From NCBI GenBank assembly GCA_905233365.1, contig CAJODT010000001.1, forward strand, positions 29,427-85,216: a stretch of 55,790 nt of DNA, given 5' to 3'. Made by a program: the position numbers and the translations under genes. How positions within the stretch are numbered: the stretch's first letter is position 1; each line of letters starts with the position of its first letter. The notes beneath the pieces are model-generated. The model was not told where the DNA came from. It saw only the letters and a program-made list of their open reading frames with translations, and did no database searches. The stretch is from an uncultured Succiniclasticum sp. GTDB taxonomy: Bacteria > Bacillota > Negativicutes > Acidaminococcales > Acidaminococcaceae. Positions 1 through 8,436 of the stretch are shown here, in pieces.

Positions 1-137
1 CCGCAGTCCAAAACTTCTTTAATCTGTCTTGCGATAGAATTTACTACATTCGGATCGATACCGTAGCCTCTTTCCCCCGCAAGCGCTTCTCCGCTTAATT
101 TTAAAACAATACGTCTGTATTTTGCTTCATTCGCCAC
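1..137 (-). CDS. pyrH: UMP kinase, N-terminal part (cut by window edge)
   Basis: Translating the minus strand from a GTG at 135-137 gives [19 protein letters not shown], which is the start of bacterial UMP kinase (UMP to UDP, pyrimidine nucleotide synthesis). The KLSGEAL stretch is the phosphate-binding start of the amino-acid-kinase fold. A strong GGAGGG ribosome site lies just upstream at about 144-150. Only about 45 residues are inside the window; the rest continues beyond base 1. It follows tsf, in the common rpsB-tsf-pyrH(-frr) order. The GTG start is the only one with a good ribosome site. Confidence 0.9.
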   Translation of the reverse strand, partial: MANEAKYRRIVLKLSGEALAGERGYGIDPNVVNSIARQIKEVLDC

Positions 138-325
138 GCTTACACCCTCCTATTCTCTTTATAGTCTTTCACGAACTAAATTCCAGAAAGATGGTACTTG
201 CTGGCATTTTCATATTATTATACCACATCTTGCGCTTTTGAAAAATAGCAGAACACGGCAAATACGATTAAAATTGTGAAAATTTACCAACATTATTGTC
301 TGTGTTTCCTTATGCATCTGCTTAT

Positions 326-358
326 AAAAAAAGACTGCAAGATGATTGCAGTCTTTTT
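326..358 (-). terminator. Rho-independent terminator after tsf
   Basis: A perfect 8-bp stem (GACTGCAA/TTGCAGTC) is extended by A/T pairs and, read on the minus strand, is followed by a run of seven T. It lies 12 bases past the tsf stop, so it probably separates tsf from pyrH. The hairpin is nearly symmetric and could also work on the other strand. Confidence 0.8.
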
Positions 359-369
359 GTCAAAAATAA

Positions 370-1263
370 TTATTTGTTTACGAATGCGGCAACTTCTTCT
401 GCAAAGTTTTCTTTTTTCTTTTCAATGCCTTCGCCTAACTGGAAACGGGCAAAACGTGCAACAACGGCATTCTTGGATTTCAGCAGCTTGCTGATGGTTA
501 ATTCACGTTTTTCATCTCTAATAAAAATCTGATCTACCAAGCAAACTTCCTTGTAGTATTTGTTGATGCGGCCCATTACCATCTTTTCAATAATGTTTGC
601 CGGTTTATCTTTGTTTTCATTATGAGCCTGTTCGGTCAGGATTTCTTTTTCATGCTCCAGTTCGGAAGCAGGAACAACAGAACGGTCTAAGAACTGGGGA
701 TTTGCAGCGGCAACCTGCATGGCAATATCCTTGCCCAGTTCAGCGTCTCCGCCTTTCATATCCACCAGAACGCCAATTTTTCCGCCTGCATGGATGTAGC
801 TGTAAACCATGCCTTCAGCGCTTTCATAACGGACAAAACGACGAACGGAAATGTTTTCGCCAATCTTGGCAATGGCTTCGGTAACAATGTCTTTCACAGT
901 CTTGCCGTTCATTTCGGAAGCCAGCAGCGTGTCAACGTCAGCCGGGTTGGTTTTTGCGATATGTTCCGCAATGGATTTTGCCAGAGCCTGGAAGTTTTCA
1001 TTTTTTCCTACAAAATCGGTTTCGCAGTTAACTTCTGCAATTACGCCGGTTTTTTTATCTTCGCTAACATAGGAAACAACAGCGCCTTCTGCTGCTACAC
1101 GGCCGGCTTTCTTGGCAGCCTGGGACAACCCTTTTTCACGCAGGAAGTCAATTGCTTTTTCCATATCGCCTTCGGTAGCAACCAGTGCTTTTTTGCAGTC
1201 CATCATGCCTGCGCCTGTACGTTCGCGCAATTCTTTAACAATTGCAGCCGTAATCTGTGCCAT
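370..1263 (-). CDS. tsf: Elongation factor Ts
   Basis: This 297-residue protein is EF-Ts, the nucleotide exchange factor that recycles EF-Tu during translation in the cytoplasm. The N-terminal UBA-like segment has the signature RERTGAGMMDCKKAL (about residues 14-28), followed by the family's core with CETDFV near residue 80. The length is normal for the family. An AGGAGG site sits 7 bases before the ATG. It lies downstream of rpsB with a hairpin in the gap and upstream of pyrH behind a terminator. Confidence 0.98.
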   Translation of the reverse strand: MAQITAAIVKELRERTGAGMMDCKKALVATEGDMEKAIDFLREKGLSQAAKKAGRVAAEGAVVSYVSEDKKTGVIAEVNCETDFVGKNENFQALAKSIAEHIAKTNPADVDTLLASEMNGKTVKDIVTEAIAKIGENISVRRFVRYESAEGMVYSYIHAGGKIGVLVDMKGGDAELGKDIAMQVAAANPQFLDRSVVPASELEHEKEILTEQAHNENKDKPANIIEKMVMGRINKYYKEVCLVDQIFIRDEKRELTISKLLKSKNAVVARFARFQLGEGIEKKKENFAEEVAAFVNK

Positions 1264-1313
1264 ATTAAAATCCTCCTGTATTCAAATTGTTTATATTATT
1301 TAAGAGTTAAAAT

Positions 1314-1339
1314 AAAGGGAACCGCAACGGGTTCCCTTT
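1314..1339 (-). terminator. Hairpin between rpsB and tsf (possible attenuator)
   Basis: A perfect 10-bp inverted repeat (AAAGGGAACC/GGTTCCCTTT) with a 6-base loop lies between the rpsB stop and the tsf start. On the minus strand it is followed by an A/T-rich stretch with a broken T run. It may be a partial terminator that lowers tsf relative to rpsB. Strength cannot be judged from sequence alone. Confidence 0.55.
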
Positions 1340-1372
1340 CGACAGTATACACCAAAGGTTCCGGAACCGAAA

Positions 1373-2116
1373 TTATTCAGCGTCTGCAGCAGCTTCTTCA
1401 GCAGGAGCTTCCGCCACTTCCGCAGTCTGCTGGCCCTGGCGTCCCTCCAGTACGGCGTCAGCCATCTTGCTGGCCAGTAAGCGTACGGCACGGATCGCGT
1501 CGTCGTTAGCCGGAATTACATAATCTACTTCGTCCGGATCGCAGTTTGTATCAACGGTAGCAACGATTGGGATATTCAGCTTGCGGGCTTCCAGAACAGC
1601 GATATGTTCTTTGCGGGGATCCACTACGAACAAGGCTGCCGGCAGTTTTTTCATTTCTTTGATACCGCCCAGATTCCTGTTCAGTTTTTCCATTTCATGA
1701 CGCAGGCCCAAAACTTCCTTTTTCGGCAGAACTTCAAAAGTACCGTCTTCTTCCATCTTTTCCAGCTGACGCAGACGCGCTACCCGCTTCTGGATGGTTT
1801 TGAAGTTGGTCATCATGCCGCCCAGCCAGCGCTCGTTAACATAAAACTGGTTGCAGCGTATTGCTTCTTCACGCATAGCTTCCTGCGCCTGTTTTTTGGT
1901 GCCGACGAACAGAATGTTACCGCCGTTCTGTGCGGTCTCACGAATGAAGTTGTACGCTTCGTCAACCTTTTTAACGGTCTTCTGCAGGTCAATAATGTAG
2001 ATACCGTTACGTTCGGTGAAGATGTACTTCGCCATTTTGGGATTCCAGCGACGGGTCTGATGACCAAAATGTACGCCGGCTTCCAGCAACTGTTTCATAG
2101 AAATAATACTGCTCAT
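1373..2116 (-). CDS. rpsB: 30S ribosomal protein S2
   Basis: Ribosomal protein S2 of the small subunit. The start [20 protein letters not shown] and the motif NPKMAKYIF are diagnostic. I chose the ATG at 2114-2116 (247 residues) over an in-frame start 51 bases upstream because an AGGAGG site lies 7 bases before it and S2 proteins begin here. The C-terminus ends in an alanine/glutamate-rich tail, which is usual for S2. It is the first gene of the rpsB-tsf unit with its own promoter upstream. Confidence 0.98.
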   Translation of the reverse strand: MSSIISMKQLLEAGVHFGHQTRRWNPKMAKYIFTERNGIYIIDLQKTVKKVDEAYNFIRETAQNGGNILFVGTKKQAQEAMREEAIRCNQFYVNERWLGGMMTNFKTIQKRVARLRQLEKMEEDGTFEVLPKKEVLGLRHEMEKLNRNLGGIKEMKKLPAALFVVDPRKEHIAVLEARKLNIPIVATVDTNCDPDEVDYVIPANDDAIRAVRLLASKMADAVLEGRQGQQTAEVAEAPAEEAAADAE

Positions 2117-2175
2117 GTTCTTTCCTCCTGTTTTTTCCTCCGCAGTCTTCTTTGTATTCGGATTCACCGCTTGCG

Positions 2176-2191
2176 CGGACAGTGCCGTCCG
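2176..2191 (-). promoter_or_regulatory. Hairpin in the rpsB leader
   Basis: A GC-rich inverted repeat (CGGAC, 6-base loop, GTCCG) lies in the roughly 100-base untranslated leader between the rpsB promoter and its ribosome site. Many bacteria control rpsB through S2-binding leader RNAs, but I cannot match this one to a known class by eye. Confidence 0.35.
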
Positions 2192-2218
2192 ACTGCGTGT
2201 GTATTAAACACTTGAAGT

Positions 2219-2247
2219 ATTATAGCACAGTCATTGCCAACAGGCAA
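2219..2247 (-). promoter_or_regulatory. Sigma-A promoter of rpsB
   Basis: On the minus strand: -35 TTGCCT (2242-2247), a 17-bp spacer and -10 TATAAT (2219-2224), with a TG one base before the -10 (extended -10). This is close to consensus and correctly placed to drive rpsB-tsf. Confidence 0.8.
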
Positions 2248-2273
2248 GACTTTTTTAACAAATATAAAATATT

Positions 2274-3776
2274 TTATTGTGCGATTCCCAACGTCTTCTT
2301 GATATGCTGCGCCATCTCTTCCGCGGCAATGACGTCCTTATGCAGGATGGGCATGGTTTCCAGCGCCGTAACTTGCGGCGGAACCGAAGTTTCCGTTTCT
2401 TCTGCCAGCCGGTGCGCAGCGTCAAACGGATTGTTTTCATTTAATCCTTCCGCTTTACCTATGCCTTCCAGAACCGTTTTACAGAATTTATAAGGACTTG
2501 CAGTAGACAGGACAACGATATAACTGTCATCGCTGCTGAGCAGACGGTATTTTTCAGCGGCCCGCCAGGCCACAGCCGTATGCGGATCAATCAGATATTC
2601 AAAATCATTATGGACGCGTCCGATGGTATCCACGGTTTCCCGTTCGTCAATCCACGCCGCGAAAAATAAATCGCGCACGCGCTCTGCAACATCTTTGGGT
2701 ACTTGGTATTTTCCAACGGTATTAAGCTGCTTCATCCATTCCGCAACCTGCCCGGCATCATTTTCCGTCAGGTCGAACAGCAACCGTTCCAGATTGCTGG
2801 ACACCAGAATATCCATGGACGGTGAAACCGTTTTATTCAGCACACGATTCTTATCATATATGCCGGTATTGATAAAATCAGTCAGTACGTTATTGGAGTT
2901 AGAAGCACAGATAAAACGTTTTACCGGCAGCCCCATCTTCCTTGCGTAATACCCTGCCAGTATGTCGCCGAAGTTTCCGGTGGGAACGGAAAAAATAATT
3001 TTTTCTCCCGGCCGGATACGTTCTTCAGCCACAGCATCCGAATATGCTTTAAAATAATAAGTAATCTGCGGCGCCAGTCTTCCCCAATTGATAGAATTTG
3101 CCGAAGAGAATACCCATCCGCATTCTTTCAGTTCTGTTTCCAGAGCGGCGTCACCGAAAATTTCCTTTACGCCCCGCTGGGCATCATCAAAATTTCCGCG
3201 GATCCCAAAAACTTTTGTATTCTTTCCCGTCTGGGTCACCATCTGCAGTTTCTGTACCTGGCTGACGCCGTCCTCCGGATAGAACACGATGATTTCCGTG
3301 CCGGGAACATCTGCAAATCCTTCCAGCGCTGCTTTGCCTGTATCTCCGGAGGTTGCGGCCAGGATAACGATCCGGAAGTCCGATCCGGTTTTTTCCTGTG
3401 CTTTCGTCATCAGATGGGGTAAAATCTGCAGTGCTATGTCCTTAAATGCCATGGTCGGTCCATGCCATAATTCCAGCACGTCGCAATTCTCCCCTACCTT
3501 ACGCAGCGGTGCGGGATCTGCTCCGAACTTTTCAGAGGAATAGGCCGCACCTGTACATTCTGCAAGTTCTTCCGTACTGTAATCCGTAAGAAAATACCCC
3601 AATATTTTGGCGGCACACTGTTCATAGGACAACGCGTGCATCCCCAGAATCGTTTCCAATGAAAGGTACGGTAAAGTCTGGGGCACAAATAATCCGCCGT
3701 CACCGGCGAGTCCTTCTTTAATCGCATGGGCAGAGGATACTTTGCCGACCTGCCCCCTGGTACTCACAAATAACAT
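2274..3776 (-). CDS. thrC: Threonine synthase
   Basis: A 500-residue PLP enzyme that converts O-phosphohomoserine to threonine, the last step of threonine synthesis. Visible family features are the start MLFVSTRGQ, the PLP-lysine motif HGPTMAFKDIALQ (about residues 104-116), SGDTGKAALEGF and GNFGDILAGYYAR. The length fits the long (yeast/E. coli-like) class of ThrC. An AAGGAG site precedes the ATG. It stands alone between rpsB and the YbaK gene, with only 16 bases to the latter, so it may share that gene's transcript. Confidence 0.96.
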   Translation of the reverse strand: MLFVSTRGQVGKVSSAHAIKEGLAGDGGLFVPQTLPYLSLETILGMHALSYEQCAAKILGYFLTDYSTEELAECTGAAYSSEKFGADPAPLRKVGENCDVLELWHGPTMAFKDIALQILPHLMTKAQEKTGSDFRIVILAATSGDTGKAALEGFADVPGTEIIVFYPEDGVSQVQKLQMVTQTGKNTKVFGIRGNFDDAQRGVKEIFGDAALETELKECGWVFSSANSINWGRLAPQITYYFKAYSDAVAEERIRPGEKIIFSVPTGNFGDILAGYYARKMGLPVKRFICASNSNNVLTDFINTGIYDKNRVLNKTVSPSMDILVSSNLERLLFDLTENDAGQVAEWMKQLNTVGKYQVPKDVAERVRDLFFAAWIDERETVDTIGRVHNDFEYLIDPHTAVAWRAAEKYRLLSSDDSYIVVLSTASPYKFCKTVLEGIGKAEGLNENNPFDAAHRLAEETETSVPPQVTALETMPILHKDVIAAEEMAQHIKKTLGIAQ

Positions 3777-3792
3777 TTTAATTTCTTCTCCT

Positions 3793-4272
3793 TTACATTA
3801 TTAGGGAATCTACAACAGCCCCGGTTGCCCTTATCAAATCTTCAGGAGCTGCCAGTATCTGTATACCACGCATACCCGCACTGATGGCAATATGATCAAA
3901 CAACCGGCAGGTCTCATCCATGAATACCGGATATTCCTTTTTTGCTCCCAAAGGTGAACAACCTCCACGGATATAACCTGTCAGTGGCAGAACTTCTTTC
4001 AGGTGGACCATTTCACAACGTTTGTTGCCGCTGACCCTGGCAAGTGCTTTTAAATCCAGTTCTCCATTGCCCGGGATAACCGCAAAAATTACACCCGTTT
4101 TATCACCACGCACACAAAGTGTTTTAAACACCTGCTCTGGCGGCATGCCAACTTCTTTTGCCACATGGACGGCATCAAGATGCTCTTCGTCTACAGGATA
4201 CGTCTTTAATTCGTAGTTGATCTGCAGGTCGTCCAGAATACGGGCTGCATTAGTTTTTTTAATTTTTTTCAC
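3793..4272 (-). CDS. ybaK: YbaK/EbsC-type aminoacyl-tRNA deacylase
   Basis: A 159-residue protein of the YbaK/EbsC family, whose characterised members hydrolyse Cys-tRNA(Pro) and so correct misacylation by ProRS. The family motif [22 protein letters not shown] and the [10 protein letters not shown] loop are clear. The start codon is GTG at 4270-4272, chosen because a GGAGGC site lies about 8 bases upstream. It is divergent from nadE and 16 bases upstream of thrC. The exact tRNA substrate is inferred from the family. Confidence 0.9.
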   Translation of the reverse strand: MKKIKKTNAARILDDLQINYELKTYPVDEEHLDAVHVAKEVGMPPEQVFKTLCVRGDKTGVIFAVIPGNGELDLKALARVSGNKRCEMVHLKEVLPLTGYIRGGCSPLGAKKEYPVFMDETCRLFDHIAISAGMRGIQILAAPEDLIRATGAVVDSLIM

Positions 4273-4332
4273 AATAAATGCCTCCTGCGCTTATATATAC
4301 TATACGAAAATGTGGAAAAACGCAAATTTCTC

Positions 4333-4341
4333 TGTTATAAT
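4333..4341 (+). promoter_or_regulatory. Extended -10 promoter upstream of nadE
   Basis: TGTTATAAT on the plus strand, 53 bases before the nadE ATG. There is no convincing -35 box; the TG extension probably compensates. The same extended -10 appears at several other genes in the window. Confidence 0.5.
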
Positions 4342-4394
4342 TTATTATAGATTAAAATATATTGCATATAACGTTTGCAGAAAGAGGCACGGAA

Positions 4395-6311
4395 ATGGCG
4401 CTGAAAATTGCCTGCGGACAAATGGAGATCGTACCCGGACGTCCGGACCTGAATACAAAAAAGATTTTACAATTAATCGGCCTCGCACAAAAGGAATCTG
4501 TCGATATTCTGGTTTTCCCGGAACTGTCGGTCCCCGGCTTACTGATCGGCGACTTGTGGGAACAGACTGCATTCCTTAAAGACTGCGAGACTTACGGGCA
4601 GCAGATCATTGCCGCAACACAGGGAATTACTGTTGTCTTTGGAAATGTGGCAACGGACTGGAAACGTAAAAACAAAGACGGCCATGTACGTAAATACAAC
4701 GCCGCTTTTACCGCACAAAACGGAAAACTTATCCCTACCGAACAAGGCCTGGATTTCGTAGCAAAAACTTCGCTTCCTGCTTATCGGGAATTCGATGATC
4801 CCCGTTATTTTTCCGGACAGGAAATGCTACTGAAGGATAAACGCATTTCCCTCAAAAACGGTATGGGGTCTGTGGCTGTAACAGTTCATGGAAACAAGTT
4901 TAAACTCGGTATAATGCTCTGTGAAGACGGATGGACAGAGAATTATCCTCTTTCCGTACCGGCTATGTTGAAACTGGGTGGTGCGGAACTATTATGTAAT
5001 CTGTCCAGTTCCCCCTTCACGCTGCATAAAAACAGTAAACGCCATTATTTGTTCGGTAATCAGGCAAAAGAATTGCATTTGCCATTAATCTACTGTAACC
5101 AGACCGGTATCCAGAATACCGGAAAGAATATTTATACCTTTGACGGACAGAGCTGTGTCTACGGATCAGATGGCATGGTAAAGGTGGCCGCGCCCATGTT
5201 TGAAGAAAAACTGCTGACGTTCTCATGGGACAAAGAAACCGCAAAGATACGAGCCTACTCTGCGGAAGATGAACTGATCACAACAGAAGACGATGAAATC
5301 GCTATATTATATAGAACCATACGTTACGGAACCCAGAATTTTCTTAAACAAACCGGCATCAAGCGCATGGTCATAGGCGCCTCCGGCGGTATTGACTCAG
5401 CCGTTACCGCCGCGCTGTTTACAGATATCCTTGGGCCTCACCAGGTTTTGCTTGTGAACATGCCCAGCCGCTACAATTCTGAACTGACAAAAAATCTTGC
5501 CCAGAAGCTGGCAGAAAACCTGGGCTGCTGTTACACCATCGTTCCTATCAACGACAGTGTGTCACATACTGTGGAACAGCTTTACACTCCTATCCATAAT
5601 TACACGACTAACCGAGATTTTAAAGTGGAACTGAACGGGGTCATGTATGAGAATATCCAGGCCCGCGACCGCGGTTCCCGGATACTGGCCGGTTTTTCCG
5701 CAGCATTTAAGGGCGGTATCAGCTGTAATGCCAACAAAGCGGAAATAACGGTTGGCTATGGTACGTTTTACGGCGACCTGACGGGCCTTTTCTGTCCGTT
5801 GGGAGATTTATGGAAGCATCAGGTATATGCTCTCGGAAGATATGTTAATGAGTATGTTTATAAACGAAAGGTAATTCCGGAACCGGTTTTCCAGATCCGT
5901 CCCAGTGCCGAACTGTCACGGGAACAGACCGTAGGCAACGGCGGAGATCCGTTGATTTATGAATATCACGATTATCTGTTGCGCGCTTTTGTAGAAAACT
6001 GGGAGAAGGCATCCCCTGCTGAAATACTGAAACATTATATCGATCAGGACCTGGAAGGTTTTTTAGGCTGCAAAGAAGGCATTGTCGCACAACTCTTCCC
6101 AAGCCATGCCGCTTTCTGCCAGGATCTGGAACGCTGGTACAATTTGTTCACCGGTCTAGCGGTTGCCAAACGCATCCAGGCGCCACCAGTCCTGAGCCTG
6201 AGTAAAAGAGCATTCGGCACAGATTACCGGGAAGCGCAGATGACCACGTATTATTCGCTGGAATATAAAGAAATGAAAGAAAAACTTTTAGTACAGGAGC
6301 GTTTATTTTAA
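4395..6311 (+). CDS. nadE: NAD+ synthase, glutamine-hydrolysing
   Basis: A 638-residue two-domain enzyme that amidates nicotinic acid adenine dinucleotide to NAD+ using glutamine. The N-terminal nitrilase-like glutaminase (about 1-270) shows the catalytic glutamate in FPELSVPG (E43) and the catalytic cysteine in LCEDGW (about C176). The C-terminal synthetase has the ATP pyrophosphatase loop SGGIDSA (about 331). I chose the ATG at 4395, with GAGG 8 bases upstream, rather than one 33 bases earlier, because the family starts as ALKIACGQ. The stop codon directly abuts the ATG of the next gene. Confidence 0.95.
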   Translation: MALKIACGQMEIVPGRPDLNTKKILQLIGLAQKESVDILVFPELSVPGLLIGDLWEQTAFLKDCETYGQQIIAATQGITVVFGNVATDWKRKNKDGHVRKYNAAFTAQNGKLIPTEQGLDFVAKTSLPAYREFDDPRYFSGQEMLLKDKRISLKNGMGSVAVTVHGNKFKLGIMLCEDGWTENYPLSVPAMLKLGGAELLCNLSSSPFTLHKNSKRHYLFGNQAKELHLPLIYCNQTGIQNTGKNIYTFDGQSCVYGSDGMVKVAAPMFEEKLLTFSWDKETAKIRAYSAEDELITTEDDEIAILYRTIRYGTQNFLKQTGIKRMVIGASGGIDSAVTAALFTDILGPHQVLLVNMPSRYNSELTKNLAQKLAENLGCCYTIVPINDSVSHTVEQLYTPIHNYTTNRDFKVELNGVMYENIQARDRGSRILAGFSAAFKGGISCNANKAEITVGYGTFYGDLTGLFCPLGDLWKHQVYALGRYVNEYVYKRKVIPEPVFQIRPSAELSREQTVGNGGDPLIYEYHDYLLRAFVENWEKASPAEILKHYIDQDLEGFLGCKEGIVAQLFPSHAAFCQDLERWYNLFTGLAVAKRIQAPPVLSLSKRAFGTDYREAQMTTYYSLEYKEMKEKLLVQERLF

Positions 6312-6827
6312 ATGAAAATCAACAGGAATGATTTTTACCGGGCGGTTTCGCTGGCTGCTGTTTTCTGGACAACGGTATCCATGTCCGCCTATACCCCGCA
6401 TGAAACAGGTTCACGCACCACTGCCAGCGGCGTCAAAGCCAAAGAAGGATACACCTGCGCGGCGAATTTTGTACCGCTGGGCAGCGTAATTATTTTCGAA
6501 GGCCATAAATATGTTGTACAGGACAGAATGAATCCAAATTATAACCGCCATGTTGACATTTTTATGGAATCCCATAAGAAAGCTTTGCAATTCGGACGCA
6601 AAGAAGCAAAAGTCCAGGTCATTACAGCGGATGATAAACATGTAAAGCTTCCGAAAGATAATAAAACGACAAAAAAGGATAACAAAGAAATAAAGCAAAA
6701 AGAAGCAAAAAAAGAGCACCAACAACATACGCAGGCCAAAGAAACTAAAACACAAGCCCCTGTTAACACTCCGCATCCCAACAGCCCTGCCGCCGCTCCT
6801 GTTTTAAAACCCCAGGCCAAACCCTGA
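6312..6827 (+). CDS. Secreted 3D-domain protein with lysine-rich tail
   Basis: A 171-residue exported protein. Residues 1-25 form a signal peptide or anchor (hydrophobic AVSLAAVFWTTVSMSA). Residues 26-105 resemble the 3D domain seen in cell-wall lytic transglycosylases and resuscitation factors (TGSRTTASG, PLGSVI, VVQDRMNP, VDIF, ALQFG). Two of the three family aspartates are visible; the first position reads Asn (AAN before FVPLG). Residues 110-171 are a lysine/glutamine/proline-rich tail, perhaps for wall contact. It begins directly at the nadE stop codon, so it is probably co-transcribed. Enzyme activity is not certain. Confidence 0.75.
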   Translation: MKINRNDFYRAVSLAAVFWTTVSMSAYTPHETGSRTTASGVKAKEGYTCAANFVPLGSVIIFEGHKYVVQDRMNPNYNRHVDIFMESHKKALQFGRKEAKVQVITADDKHVKLPKDNKTTKKDNKEIKQKEAKKEHQQHTQAKETKTQAPVNTPHPNSPAAAPVLKPQAKP

Positions 6828-6903
6828 TGACCGGAACGCAGGCTGTATGTAAGGCAACAATGAACCATTTGCCATTTTTCAAGTTTTACTGACACACCTC
6901 ATA

Positions 6904-6996
6904 AAAAAACAGAAGACCGGAGTTAATCTCTCTTATTTGCAATTCATTCTGTGAATTGCGAAAACAATATAGAGGTAACACTCCGGTCTGTTTTTG
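6904..6996. terminator. Long nested bidirectional terminator
   Basis: A perfect 10-bp outer stem (AGACCGGAGT at 6914-6923, ACTCCGGTCT at 6980-6989) encloses a second, perfect 8-bp hairpin (GCAATTCA/TGAATTGC at 6939-6959) and a short middle helix. T runs follow on both strands (TTTTT on plus, seven T on minus). It lies between the convergent nadE operon and fabK and most likely ends both. Confidence 0.7.
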
Positions 6997-7011
6997 TCTT
7001 ATAAGAAGGAT

Positions 7012-7956
7012 TTACAATTCAATACATGCAGCTTTTGCTAAAGTATCTTTTGCATCAGCGATTATTTTTTCGATCACATCTTTGCAGGGCAGCACTTCAT
7101 TCAACACATTGAGGCTCTGCCCGACCATGATGCTGCCGTTTTCAGTGTCGCCTTCCTTCATGCCCATGCGGGAAGTTCCCGTACCCAGTTCCATAAGTTT
7201 TTCATTTGGCGCGCCACTGATTTCCGCCGCAAGATATTTCTGGGTAAACGCATTCTTCAGACAGCGCACGCCCATATTTCTCGATTGTCCGGTCACAACG
7301 CAATCCGTATCCGTTGCATTGACGATCATCTCTTTCGTTTTGGCATGAATAGGACACTCCGTTGTCAGCAGAAAACGCGAACCCATCTGTACTCCGTCCG
7401 CCCCCATCAGCAAGGCTGCCGCCATAGCCCGTCCGTCAGAAATACCGCCGGCCGCTAAAACAGGGATAGGAAATTTATCTTTAAGAACATTGGAAAGCAA
7501 AGCCATACAGGTCATACTTCCGATGTGCCCGCCGCCTTCCATGCCTTCGATAACCATCGCGTCAGCTCCAGAAGCAGCAACCCGTTTTGCAAGCTTTACA
7601 TTGGGCACCACCGGAATAATTTTTACTCCGGCCTTGTGCATTCTTTCAATCCAGGGCAACGGGCTGCCTGCGCCGGTTGTAACGAATGCAACCTTTTCTT
7701 TGCAGACAATTTCCGCAATATCGTTAACGTTTGGCGCCATCAGCATCAGGTTAACACCAAAAGGTTTATCCGTCAGGCTTTTTGCTTTCTTAATCTCGTC
7801 TTCCACCCATTCGGTGGTGCGGCCCCCGGTACCGATAATACCGGCCCCGCCTGCATTAGAAACAGCCGCGGCCAGTGTACCGTCGCTGCTCCAGGCCATG
7901 CCGCCCTGCACGATCGGATATTTTATCCCTAACATTTCACAGAACCTGTTTTTCAT
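7012..7956 (-). CDS. fabK: Enoyl-ACP reductase II (FMN-dependent, FabK type)
   Basis: A 314-residue flavin-dependent TIM-barrel enzyme, probably reducing enoyl-ACP in the last step of fatty-acid elongation. Features are YPIVQGGMAWSS, GGAGIIGTGG, the phosphate loop GGISDGRAMAAAL and LLTTECPIHAKTKEMI. I chose the ATG at 7954-7956 because AAGGGGGA precedes it; an earlier in-frame start lacks a ribosome site. The relatives nitronate monooxygenase and 2-nitropropane dioxygenase share the fold, but the start and GGAGIIGTGG favour FabK. No other fatty-acid genes are adjacent. Confidence 0.85.
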   Translation of the reverse strand: MKNRFCEMLGIKYPIVQGGMAWSSDGTLAAAVSNAGGAGIIGTGGRTTEWVEDEIKKAKSLTDKPFGVNLMLMAPNVNDIAEIVCKEKVAFVTTGAGSPLPWIERMHKAGVKIIPVVPNVKLAKRVAASGADAMVIEGMEGGGHIGSMTCMALLSNVLKDKFPIPVLAAGGISDGRAMAAALLMGADGVQMGSRFLLTTECPIHAKTKEMIVNATDTDCVVTGQSRNMGVRCLKNAFTQKYLAAEISGAPNEKLMELGTGTSRMGMKEGDTENGSIMVGQSLNVLNEVLPCKDVIEKIIADAKDTLAKAACIEL

Positions 7957-7995
7957 AAAAATCCCCCTTTCTGCCACAATATGCGGCAACATAAA

Positions 7996-8424
7996 TTATT
8001 GAAACAACCTTGCCAAAAAGATAATAATCGCACCTGCCACCGCACCGACGATCCCGATAAACAGGAAAGCCGGAAGCAGGAAGAATATAATTGCAAGCAC
8101 GATCAGGGCAAATATAATCCATGTCAAAAGACCGCCGCCCATGCGGTACACCTTAAAACCGGAAGAATCCCTGTTTTCATCATAAGGCCTGTCTGCCCGC
8201 TGGTATGCGTCATCCTGCTGATAGTAGCTGTCTTTTTCCTGATACTCGGCACGCTTTGTATAGCCATCTTCTCCGGAGGAACCTTCCATTTCAATCGTCG
8301 TTCCGGCAAAATTATCCCTTTCTTCCCTTGTCAGGCTTTTGGCTTCAATATCCACCCTTTTATGGCAATACGGGCATTCTGTAAGGCTGTCGTCAAAATC
8401 ATGCTTGCAGAATTCACATAACAT
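7996..8424 (-). CDS. Zinc-ribbon membrane protein of unknown function
   Basis: A 142-residue protein not assigned to a named family. The N-terminus has a four-cysteine zinc ribbon (C3, C6, C17, C20). The middle (about 25-92) is hydrophilic and rich in Asp, Glu, Tyr and Gln. The end (about 98-140) holds one long or two short membrane segments with a Gly/Ala-rich turn. A strong AAGGAGG site precedes the ATG. It lies 12 bases after the stop of the 516-aa gene, so it likely belongs to the same transcript as murB. Confidence 0.7.
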   Translation of the reverse strand: MLCEFCKHDFDDSLTECPYCHKRVDIEAKSLTREERDNFAGTTIEMEGSSGEDGYTKRAEYQEKDSYYQQDDAYQRADRPYDENRDSSGFKVYRMGGGLLTWIIFALIVLAIIFFLLPAFLFIGIVGAVAGAIIIFLARLFQ

Positions 8425-8436
8425 GGGGTAACCTCC

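Noticed and set aside
790-1509. 239-residue plus-strand reading frame opposite tsf and rpsB
   Set aside because: It crosses two certain ribosomal/translation genes and an intergenic hairpin in antisense, with no ribosome site.
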